A stretch of DNA of 64,000 nucleotides from Dactylonectria macrodidyma (taxonomy: Eukaryota; Ascomycota; Sordariomycetes; Hypocreales; Nectriaceae), in contig JAGMUV010000030.1 of NCBI GenBank assembly GCA_020744425.1, positions 124,001-188,000 of the forward strand. Direction: 5' to 3'. Position numbers and translations under genes: made by a program. Below are positions 50,535-60,464 of the stretch, piece after piece. Every line of letters starts with the position of its first letter. Positions within the stretch are counted from its first letter, which is position 1. The notes under the pieces were generated by a model. That model was not told the DNA's origin. It saw only the letters and a list, made by a program, of their open reading frames with translations, and searched no databases.

Positions 50535-50722
50535 GTTCTATTAGACAAGCCCGCCAATTCCCTCTGAAAAAGCCTGGTGGATTTCACTGGGATTATCCTT
50601 GGTCTGCCGATGCCAAATGGGCTGGTGCCACAGGTCAGAATTTGTCAGCCTACATTCATTGGTTAGCTACAACTAACTTCCACAAGGCACCCGTCCACAC
50701 TGATTCTTTGACTGTCTAAAAT
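50535..50722 (+). pseudogene. Second relic of the BOR1-like transporter
   Basis: From TTCTATTAGACAAGCCCGCC to TTTGACTGTCTA this matches the minus strand of 16890-16668 closely, including ARQFPLKKPGGFHWD and the intron-plus-exon stretch LSAYIHWLATTNFHKAPVHT read through as coding. A deletion of about 36 bp removes FFLRGCTTFVAG. The match stops at 50722, where unrelated sequence downstream of the Helitron helicase gene begins. Confidence 0.8.
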
Positions 50723-50824
50723 ACTACGTCACCCCATGCACATTGGAGCGGCGATGGAGTGCATGGAGTAGCCTCAGCCGAAGGCTGTGTGTCCGCGGGC
50801 CGGGAAGCTATTACTACTACTGCA

Positions 50825-53244
50825 TTATCTACGTACTGATCCATTGCCATGGCCATTATTGGTATTATGTGACATATACGGATTCCGTGTGAGCACCTGT
50901 CGTTTCCTAAGCTCCTGATCCCTCATCTTCATCTTCATGCCATCCGGGGGAGACCCGTAGACCAGGTGATTACGATCAAATGGTGCATCCAACATCAGAC
51001 CCTCGAGCGTTTTCACGCGAGAGACAGCCACGTAGCTTAAACCAGTCTGAAAGTCCCGGCAGGACAGATCTGTAACTATCATGTCTTCGGTGATGCTTTG
51101 TGACTTGTGCACGGTAATTGCGTAGCATACGATCAGGGGAAACTGGGTGCGAGTGCAGAGAGTGGCTCCGATGAGGAAGTCCCTCTCCACTGGGAGAATC
51201 GGCACAATCTTCCTGCCATCAGGGGTGGTCAGGAATACCGGTCCGCTGTATTTGTCAAACTACATCATGATAACACAGGGAGGGTCTTGGATGGGGTCGG
51301 CCCCAGGTGCCCAGCCGATATCGTAAACTGTGCCGCGAGCGCCGTTGCAGAGGCCAACTGGCTGCCAAAGGTTGGACGTCAGCATCAGACGGGAGCCAAT
51401 GCATATGGGGATCTGCTTCGCAAGGTTGCCCGCCTTGTCATCAGGCGCAGCAGCCGCGCCGGGGCCGACGTTCTTAGCCATAACCTGGATGACTGGCCGG
51501 CTGAGGCGGTCGAGGTGATAGTGGTTATATTCGTTCACCCTATCTTTAGTGGCGTATACTCGTAAGGCGTTGACAAACCTTGTGACCTCTTGATCATCTA
51601 GTTTTGCCTGTACGCGGCTGGAAAGGAGCTTCCAGGACTCCACAGATAGTTGAAGCAGCCGCAATTCCCCGAGAGCTAGGCGGAATGCCTCCTGATCGTC
51701 GCCACGCTGCCGCTGGACAACTTTCAAGAAGACCGATTTATCGAATCGCCTATATGCGTTTCTGCCCTTGATCTCTACTCCCTGAACCTCTTTATCGTAA
51801 TAAAGCGGCTTCTGAAGCACAGGGGGAAGCTGAAAGAAGTCACCAACCAACAGGATGTTCAGGCCGCCAAAGAACTCTTCGTTCTTATTCGGAAACGCCT
51901 CTCGGAGACGGTCATCGATCCAAGATAGCTGACGCAGTCCCAGCATGCTCTTCTCGTCAATGATCAGATACTTGATATCTTTAAGCTTCTTCTGGAGCTG
52001 GGCCTTATCAATGGCTGAGAGAGGCTTGAAGTCCTTATTAATTGGCAGGTGCAATAGGGAATGCAAGGTAGTGCCCGAAATCTGATTTCCCGCGACGCCC
52101 GTGGGTGCGGCACGCCAGACGGGCGTCCCTCTCCCGCCCGTCGCGGCTTGAAGGTGCGCGGAGAGCAGGTTGATGAGGTATGACTTGCCAGTGCCGCCTC
52201 CCCCATCTACATGGAGTAACAACTGGGAAGGAACCCCTGTCAGGAAGTGGCCCATCACCGTGTCGTACACTAGGCGCTGATCTCGATTTAGGGAATCGCG
52301 AGCTTCCAAGGGCTGATCATCCACATCAAGGTCAAGGGTGTTTTCCGCTTTGCGTTGCTTCCAGTAGTCGCTGTTGAGAATGCCATCATCGGTATACCGC
52401 CCAACATGAGGGGTCCAATCGTAATTGATGTCAATGTCTCGGCGGCCGAGGATGTCGATGTCCTCTTCCTCCAGTGGGCGGTCAGGTAGCATGCGGGCGA
52501 GTTCATGCCAATCCTCCTCCGCGATGGGCTCCTCATGGGCCTCAAGCTCAAACTCATCGTCCTCTGCCGTCAATTCATCCGTATCTGGCTCTCCATAATG
52601 ATCGTCCGCATGGGAATCGTGGAGCTGTCTGCAGCGCATGTACCCGGCTGTAAAAGAATCGAACCGCTGGCCACCCACAACGAGCAACTCTTCTGGAAAG
52701 CGATGTGGATGAACCATCATCAATTTAACACGGCAGAAGTCGTTAAACTGGGGAGAAGCCTCCATGGACTTGTATCGAGGGAAGTAAGCTAGGACCCTTT
52801 GCTTCGCGTTAGCAGCGAGTTTCCTCCACGTCTTGAGATTGTATGATTGCAGGTACTCGAGGTAGGTTACATCCTCATGCTGGTCATTTCGCTCCAGATA
52901 TTTTCTGTAGCTGCCGATAGTCTCATTGACATCTTCGTCGACGCGATACGAACGTGCATGTTGCTCCAACGGACGGCAATCGACAGAGACGACCATCCGT
53001 GTGCCTTCCTGCAGAGGGATGTTAAGCAGAAGGTGGGAAATCTCCTGCGCCGAGTAATCCCTCTCAGCAATCAGCTTATTCATAAGGCGAGAGGAGAAGG
53101 ATAATAAGGGCTGGAGGTGTGCTGTATGCGGCAAGACCTGATCTGCAAGTTTGCAATAAGGCTCAGTCTTCTTCTCAGATTTGCTGCAATACTTCGCAGC
53201 GTACGTAATAACCGCCTGTAAGCTGGTGCAAGGAGATATGTCGA
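50825..53244 (-). pseudogene. Helitron helicase (PIF1-like), second family, 5'-truncated with one nonsense codon
   Basis: The minus strand encodes the end of a Helitron Rep domain (TSLQAVITYAAKYCSKSEKK, the Tyr-x-x-Lys-Tyr block). The PIF1-like helicase follows: Walker A HVDGGGGTGKSYLINLL, Walker B YLIIDEKSMLGLRQ, motif III LLVGDFFQLPPV, then AITVHKSQSITEDMIVTDLS and GLSYVAVSRVKTLEGLML (motifs V and VI). A single in-frame TAG at 51260-51262 separates IMM from FDKYSGPVFL, where Glu would be expected; otherwise the frame is intact from 53244 to the stop at 50825. The N-terminal Rep half with the HUH motif is absent, replaced by a Mutator-like element starting at 53245. It belongs to a different Helitron family from the copy at 19.6-30.7 kb. 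Confidence 0.9.
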
Positions 53245-56200
53245 TGGGAATTGATAGGGGGGCGTGATGTTTTTGATACGGGGGCGTCATCCTTACGGGG
53301 GCGTCACTTTTATTGCCTCCAATTGGCTGAGACCCTCTTTTGTTAGTACATCTTAGATCTCCCCCCAGCCCCCTTTTGTACTGAGGACTCAGCTGTCCTA
53401 AAATGTCAAGATCCGTCGCTCATTTCCTCGCACTTCAAGCCAAAGGATGACGATCATCGTGAACAACTTCACGATCAGCGTGAACGCCACAATACAACCG
53501 GCTCCAGGCAGCATAGCTATCACACGACGATATGAGTCAATCGTAGCACTGCTGCCTAGGATTGAACACAAGAAAAAGAGACCGACCTTCGTCGCTTATT
53601 TAGATAGGAAATCAAGAGTTCTTCATTGCCTCAATCAGTCAGGCACCTTCAACGTTCAGCTATCCATTGTATCGCTCATCTTGACATAAAATATCGCGTC
53701 TGCCATTATCAATGCAATCTATGTACCTACGCTGTATTCCATCCAACTATCACCAAGGCCCATTATCATGTCTACTCTTGACGCTCCAGCAGTATCCCAA
53801 CGAGATCAATCCCGAAGCCGCACTCGAAGCCCTAGCCCAAGCGATCAATTGCGTCCTACGAAGCGGCCGCGACCGAGCCGACTGCCTAGATTCAGCCCAC
53901 CGCTCCTTGCAAATCGGCCACCTTCAGCGAGTAGTATAGCGACAAGTATAGAGCAACACTACGGGATTGGAGATCAAGATGCATTAGGGAACCTTTTTGC
54001 ATCCTATCCACAGACCTTCTCATCCTTCCCGCAACCCCATGGCTCACAGGGACTCCATGAACCGTCATGGGAGCTTCGGTCTGATTACGAAATATACCTC
54101 CGGAACGACTTCCCATCTGGACGGAGACGGTCACAGCGAATAAGGGCATTAATACCAGGCCCTGAGGTTGACCCTTTGCCTCCCTCGCCTCCTACACAGC
54201 CATCAACCCAGCTATCAACTCAATCCCCATGTGTAACCAGGGAAGGGTTTGAATCTGCATTGCAAATTGTCCGTGGGGTTATCGGAGAAGGCCAGAAGCT
54301 CACAAAAGAACTGACTGAATCATATGAGCGAGTCCATGAATGGCGACAAAGATGGGGTTGGTCGCCGCTCAGCTCAGATGCTTATGAATCCCCTCCGCCA
54401 TACTCACCACGACGCACTACCCCAACTCCCGAGGTTAATACCTCCCCTTCGACCCAACAATCCTTATCTTCATCGCCTGTCCCAGATCAGATTTCGAACC
54501 CGCCGATCCCAGGGGACCCAGCAGTGTCAGCTGAGGATCTCTTCAATAGGATAAACGAGTTTGCAAAGGGTCATGGATTCGGCATCATTCGACGGAATAC
54601 ACACTCCTATAAAGGTCGAAAAATCCGATACTCAATACAATGCGATCGATTTGGGGACCCTAGACCCGCTAGAGGCGCAGGTATCCGTCAACGGAGATCA
54701 CGCAAATGTGGTTGTCAGTGGCAGGTTATTGCAGAGGCGTTGGAGGAGGGCAGATGGTTCTTGCGACAGCACCCAGACCCTAAACACAGCCAGCATAACC
54801 ACGGTCCCAGCATTGGGCCATCTGCCCACCCATCCCATCGCAGGGCTACTACACCTATTAGGGCAACAGTTGAATCAACAAGCCGCCGGGTTGCAATCCG
54901 GGCTCGCGATGTACGGGCTGTTGTACAGGAGCAACATCCCGAGTCCGTGTTCACCCAGAGAGATATCTATAATGCCAGGGCTCGTATCAACCGGGACAAG
55001 CTTAATGGCTATTCGCCTACTGGAGCACTTGTTAAGCTGTTTGATGAGATGGAGATCCCCTACCTGGTGAGGTGGGCAGATGATAACCCTAACCGCCTAA
55101 TTGGCCTTGTCTGGACCTTCCCTTACTGCATTAGAATGTGGAAGCGGTTCCCTGAGGTTATCAGCTTCGACAATACGTACAATACCAACCGCTTCAAGCT
55201 GCCCTTATTCCAGGCGACCGGACAAACCTGCCTGGGATCTATCTATAATGCCGCCTTCGGTATAGTAGATAACGAGAGGCGTGAAGGCTTCCAGTTCCTT
55301 GCAGATAGTATACGGCAGCTAGCAGAGCAAAACTCCATCCGACAGCCAGATGTTATTATTACCGATTTTGACAACTCAATGAAGGCCGCACTGAACGACC
55401 AATTCCCCAAGGTGCAGCAGCAGCTCTGCATCCATCATATCAACTCTAATGTCCTTCTTAGGGCTAAGCAGAAGTGGATCAAGAGCCCCAGCAGCAGCGA
55501 TACCAGCAGCAGCGATACAGACTGTCCTGAACCGCAGCCACAGACTGGGCTGAACCCTCAAGACAAACAGCGAATTCATGCGCCACCTACCAATGATATC
55601 CCACATACCTACCGAGGGGTTCTTATGATGTGGAGACTTGTGGTGTTTGCCGAGACCGAGGAGGCACATGATAAAGCATGGATAAACCTTTGCAAGGAGT
55701 TTAATGATCAGCGGGCTATTCTGCGATACCTTCATGGTACCTATATGCCAGTGAGGGCGCAATGGGCGCGCTGTTTCACCCGGCAGTATCGCAACTTCGG
55801 TATCCGCGTCACCTCAGGCACGGAAGCCAGCAATAATAACATTAAGAGCTATCTCCTCAATGGTATGAGCCACCTCTATCGGCTGGTTGAGGCAATGCAG
55901 GATATGATGAGGGATCAGGAGCGAGACTTTACGCATGCCTGTGCTGAGGATGAGGTTCTTACCTCTCACAACTATATCGGCTCAAGCTCAGAGTACCTAG
56001 GCGAGCTGAAAACAGTGATCTCAGCGAAAGCTCTGGGGCTGATCACGAAGCAGTATCGGCTGGCGAGAAAGGCGATGCCGACAGGGAAGAATCCAAACCC
56101 CAGCCCTCTTGGCGCTTGCGATGATAACTGTTCGGTCTCTATTGAGCTTGGGATCCCTTGCTACCATACGGTTTTCCAAAAGCTAGGCTCTGCTACATCC

Positions 56201-56939
56201 TTTACTAAATGGGAGGTCCATCAACGCTGGCGGCTGCGAGAGTCAACTTCACGGGATCCATACCGACACATCCTCGACCCAAAGATCGTCACATCTCTCC
56301 GTGGCAGGCCTAAGAACACTACGCAAGCTGTGCCGGCAAGGCTGGCTATTGAGGCTAGCAGCCAGCCTGGGGCTCCCACCAGGAGCCAACCCGATCGTAC
56401 ATCAGGTCGCAGGCGGGGTCAACCACCAGGCAGTCGAAACAAGTCGACACTGGCTAGGCTTACACAAAAAGCAAGCCAGCAGGCCAGTAGCCAAGCTAGC
56501 AGCAATGCTAGTGGTGCGGCAACACCCTCAAGCCAAGTTGTGACGCGTAGCCAATCGGCGAACCTTGGAGTTGGAAGAACTACGGGCTTACGTGCTAGCG
56601 GACGAAGGACGCAGCCGAGTGTTCGGAGGCAAAGGAGTCAATGGGAGCTAATTGGGAGCGATGAAGATACAATCCGTGTTATAGTTGATTAGATATAATA
56701 AGAGCAACGTGCAACTTACAGCCCTGTGATAATGCATCCGCCTGCATATATAAGTAGAGACATGTTATTGTCAATAATAGTGGGGCTGGATCTCTTGTTA
56801 CTGAGATAAGTCCTCCTGCTGAGGTGATATTGTACTAGTGGGTCAACCTTTTTTTGACCAATTGGAGGCAATAAAAGTGACGCCCCCGTAAGGATGACGC
56901 CCCCGTATCAAAAACATCACGCCCCCCTATCAATTCCCA
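53245..56939 (+). mobile_element. Complete Mutator-like element (3695 bp) with identical 82-bp inverted repeats
   Basis: The sequences at 53245-53326 and 56858-56939 are perfect inverse copies over 82 bp, starting TGGGAATTGATAGGGGGGCG. Each contains three GGGGGCGT words at regular spacing and ends CCTCCAATTGG. Between them lies one intact MULE transposase gene. The identical repeats indicate a young insertion. No 9-11 bp target duplication is found: the left flank is Helitron coding DNA and the right flank is A+T-rich RIP-degraded DNA. Confidence 0.9.
53768..56692 (+). CDS. Mutator-like (MULE/FAR1-type) transposase, intact
   Basis: A single exon of 974 aa from ATG 53768. After a Ser/Pro/Arg-rich leader comes a FAR1-like DNA-binding region (YSIQCDRFGDPRPARG, RKCGCQWQVIAEALEEGRWF, HNHGPS). 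The MULE catalytic core follows: EVISFDNTYNTNRFKLPLFQ (first Asp), VDNERREGFQFLADSI, DVIITDFDNSMKAALNDQFP (second Asp), LCIHHINSNV and ITSGTEASNNNI-like GTEASNNNIKSYL (Glu). A SWIM-type Cys-His motif (CSVSIELGIPCYHTVFQ) follows. The C-terminus is basic with an AT-hook (SGRRRGQPPGSRNKST). The full motif set and open frame indicate an autonomous element. The 440 bp between the left terminal repeat and the start hold the promoter and a stretch resembling the unknown gene at 48.6 kb. Confidence 0.93.
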   Translation: MSTLDAPAVSQRDQSRSRTRSPSPSDQLRPTKRPRPSRLPRFSPPLLANRPPSASSIATSIEQHYGIGDQDALGNLFASYPQTFSSFPQPHGSQGLHEPSWELRSDYEIYLRNDFPSGRRRSQRIRALIPGPEVDPLPPSPPTQPSTQLSTQSPCVTREGFESALQIVRGVIGEGQKLTKELTESYERVHEWRQRWGWSPLSSDAYESPPPYSPRRTTPTPEVNTSPSTQQSLSSSPVPDQISNPPIPGDPAVSAEDLFNRINEFAKGHGFGIIRRNTHSYKGRKIRYSIQCDRFGDPRPARGAGIRQRRSRKCGCQWQVIAEALEEGRWFLRQHPDPKHSQHNHGPSIGPSAHPSHRRATTPIRATVESTSRRVAIRARDVRAVVQEQHPESVFTQRDIYNARARINRDKLNGYSPTGALVKLFDEMEIPYLVRWADDNPNRLIGLVWTFPYCIRMWKRFPEVISFDNTYNTNRFKLPLFQATGQTCLGSIYNAAFGIVDNERREGFQFLADSIRQLAEQNSIRQPDVIITDFDNSMKAALNDQFPKVQQQLCIHHINSNVLLRAKQKWIKSPSSSDTSSSDTDCPEPQPQTGLNPQDKQRIHAPPTNDIPHTYRGVLMMWRLVVFAETEEAHDKAWINLCKEFNDQRAILRYLHGTYMPVRAQWARCFTRQYRNFGIRVTSGTEASNNNIKSYLLNGMSHLYRLVEAMQDMMRDQERDFTHACAEDEVLTSHNYIGSSSEYLGELKTVISAKALGLITKQYRLARKAMPTGKNPNPSPLGACDDNCSVSIELGIPCYHTVFQKLGSATSFTKWEVHQRWRLRESTSRDPYRHILDPKIVTSLRGRPKNTTQAVPARLAIEASSQPGAPTRSQPDRTSGRRRGQPPGSRNKSTLARLTQKASQQASSQASSNASGAATPSSQVVTRSQSANLGVGRTTGLRASGRRTQPSVRRQRSQWELIGSDEDTIRVIVD

Positions 56940-59900
56940 TTAATTATGTTCTTGCTCACCTTTATTTTTAAGTTATTAAATTATTTTTAATATTATTATA
57001 ATAAGATTTATTTAATTAACTAGAATATCTGATTCATTTCTTAGCCAGCTATTTAATTGTAGCTCTGGCCTTCTTTTTATCTGTTTTATTTTATAAGTCT
57101 TATTTATCCTTACTCTACTATGCATCCTGCCTACCCTATAGCATCCGTCACTTTAAGTAGTAGTGTCCTTCTTATCTCCTTACTTAATACATTTTAAAGG
57201 TTATAGTAAGGCGATAAACTGCTAGTTTAATTAATTAATTAATCCTATTAATTAGTAGATTAATTGAATAAGTAGTAATACTTCTAAGCTATTATAAAGA
57301 CCTAAGTTAGGTATAAAAAGGAAGTAATATAAGTAAGTAAGAATACGAGGATTAAGAGGATATAGGATATCTAATTAACCTTAAAAAATAACCTTACTTA
57401 GTACTTCTAACTAAGAAGTATATAGTATCTTTAGCTAATTAATTGATTTTACTAAAAGTAGAATTAAAAACCTCTTTTTTCCTCTATTTTATTATACTAA
57501 TTTATAATAGATTCATTATTAATACTATAAGGCGTTATATTTAGTACTAATAAAACACTTATAATACTACTTATAGTTAAAGTAAATATAAAAGCGAAGT
57601 AAAAAGCTACTATAAGTAATAAGGTTAAGACTTAAGCTAAGTCTAGACCTTTATAATTAATTAATTAGATAGTTATTAGTAATTCCCCTTTAGCTATCCA
57701 CTTAAAAGGCATTAATAGTAAGAAAGCCTAACTAACTGAATTACTCTTACTAACTAACATTCTAACTTAGCTTATAATACTATTAATTATATAGTTAGTA
57801 ATAAAGGACTTATTAATCGCTTTAACTATCTCCTTTAGATAGATTTATATAAGACTCTCCTAATCCTTATAATTATAGTAAAGAATAAAGATAAGTAATC
57901 TTAAAGATATCCAATCCTTAGGACATGCTTTTACTTTTTAACTTTCCTATCTGCTTAATTAATTACTTTTATAACTATACTCTTTACTAAGTTATAAGAC
58001 TTAGTTTAAAAGGGGCTGAAAAGGGTAGTAGTGAGCTTAACCTTAATTATACTCTATAGAAATGACTTTCCTTATAACTTTAGTATCTTTAACTAATAAG
58101 TTAATAATAATAATACCTTTAGTAAATATTTTAGAAGTAGAACTTAATTATATTATTATAACTATTCTAGCTTAAATGCGCTTTACTATATAAAGGCTAA
58201 GATATAAGTTTAATAGATTAAATGTCTTAGCTTATATAAAGGCTTTTAAAATTATAGTTAAAAATAATAGATTGCTTAAAAAATAATAGCTATTATACTT
58301 TATTTACTTCTATATAAATAATAGTATAAAGGCCTTAGTCTAATTAGCTATCTAATGGTTTAAATAGGTAATAGTAAAGAAGAACCTTATAAATATATTT
58401 AAAGGCTGGGATCTTAATTCTAAAGAAACCCTAGAGATAACTCTTAGTTAAATGAATACTACTTAGATCCCTGAATCTACTAATCCGAGCTCTATCTAAC
58501 AATTAATATACTATTACTCTTTCTTAGTAACTATAGTTAATCTAAAGGATTCTAAGACTTCTTACTAGTCTTAGGCCCTTTACTATATCCTACTTATAAA
58601 ACTTATATAATCAGTATATATAAGAAGTAATAAAAGTCTAATAGAGCTTAAATAAATAGAATATAAGACTTTATATTAGTATATTATTTCTTATTTAGAT
58701 ATAGACATTACTATTAGAGAATGATCTAGCTTTAGCTATCTATTTAATTAAATGAAACTATAGTTAGTTATAATTCCCTTTAAACTAGTAACCTTCTAAT
58801 ACTTATTATTACTAGCTTATATCTTACTTTATAGAGTCTAAGTATTTACTAATATAACTATTTTACTACTTTTAGTAATTACTTATAATAACCTTATTAA
58901 TAACTTAATAAATAGCTTTAAGTTATTATAGGTTTACTTAGCCTTAATAAAGAAAACTAACTAAGACTTAGTAATAATAATCTAGTACTAATAGGAATAC
59001 TAAAAAAGGCATAATAAGGCTATAAAGAATATTATAGCTAATTAAGTCTTAGTAGATCTATTTAATTAATTAGATAATGAATCCTTACTTATAGTTAATA
59101 CTACTTTATTATTTAATAAGACTAAAGGATATTAGTATTATTAGGTCCTAGATTACTACTCTAACTAGTGCGAATACTTAGTATATAACTTTAAAAGAGA
59201 GTATATAAAATATGATTTTAAAGTAGGCTTCTATTAACTAAGAGTAAGTAATAAGCAGTATTTATTATTATACTTAGTAATAGCCTTTTAAAGGGAATTA
59301 TATATTTAATAACTAATAATTATTACTTTAACTTATACTAATAATCCCCTTTATATAACCTAAGTAATAAATATTAAAAGCTTAATTAAACTCTTATATA
59401 ATTAGACTCTTTTATAATATAAGTAAGAAATATTTAATAAGTTATATTTATATATTATTAGATTAATTAATTAAATAAATATAATATTTACTTCTTTTAT
59501 TATTCTAATAGAACTTATTATAAGAGCTAACTTAATCTTTATTTTAAATTACTTAAAAGAAAAGAGTAAGTAATTAGAGGAGTACTTCTTAGTCTACTAA
59601 GTATAAGTCGCCCTTACTCTTAAAAAAGTCTACTTTAGCTTAGAAGAGAATACTTATAAGATAATAGAAAAAAGTAATAATAAGTAAGAAGTATTAGTTA
59701 ATATTTATAATAATGAAAAACAGAGAAGTAAGATAGAGTAAGTAGAGTTACTATAAACTTCTATAAGTCTAATAAAAGAAGAGAATATAATCTTAAAAAT
59801 AATCCTTAATTACTAGAAATTAGCTAATTAAATGAAATTTAAAGAGTAATTTAGAATAGATAATTTATACTTAGCTTAAGATTAATACTATAAAGCTACT

Positions 59901-60400
59901 ACTACTTTACTTAATATAATCAGAAGGGTTAAGATCTCCTTACTATATAATACTATCCTTAAGCTTATAAATACTAGATTAGGCTAAGCTTACTTAAATA
60001 ATTATACTATAGTAATAGAATAAGTTAATAGAATAGAGTTTATTAACTTTAAATAGTTAATTAAGCTATTTATACTTAAGAGAAAAGCGCTTATAGTTAT
60101 AATAATATTAAAACTAATTAATTAAATAGATAATCACTCTTATTACTAAGCAGCCCTAATATTATTATATAAAGATAATAAGAATCTATCTAAAGATTAT
60201 ATTAAATTCACTATTATTATAATTAAATTATTTAATAAATATCATTCTCTTAACTTAGATAACTCTACCTTTAAGTACTTTTATTTAGAATATTACTTAG
60301 GAAAAGATAATAAAGGAAAAGTCTATTTTATTAATAATTCTTAAGATTATATAAAACTAAAAGAGAGTTTAATTAATTAATTAACTTTAAATTTAGTAAT
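56940..60400. other. A+T-rich, RIP-like DNA; 5' part of a degraded retroelement, not resolved
   Basis: From 56940 the composition changes abruptly to almost pure A/T with TTAA, TATA and TAAT words and hardly any CG. No frame longer than about 60 codons exists on either strand. This is the mark of RIP, in which repeated copies suffer C-to-T changes. The readable polyprotein farther right (protease from about 60465) suggests that its gag region and possibly a long terminal repeat lie here, but I could not delimit them. Confidence 0.7.
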
Positions 60401-60464
60401 TAACTCTATAAGTATATCTAACTTACTTAAGATATTATATTCATAAGATACTTTATAATTAATT

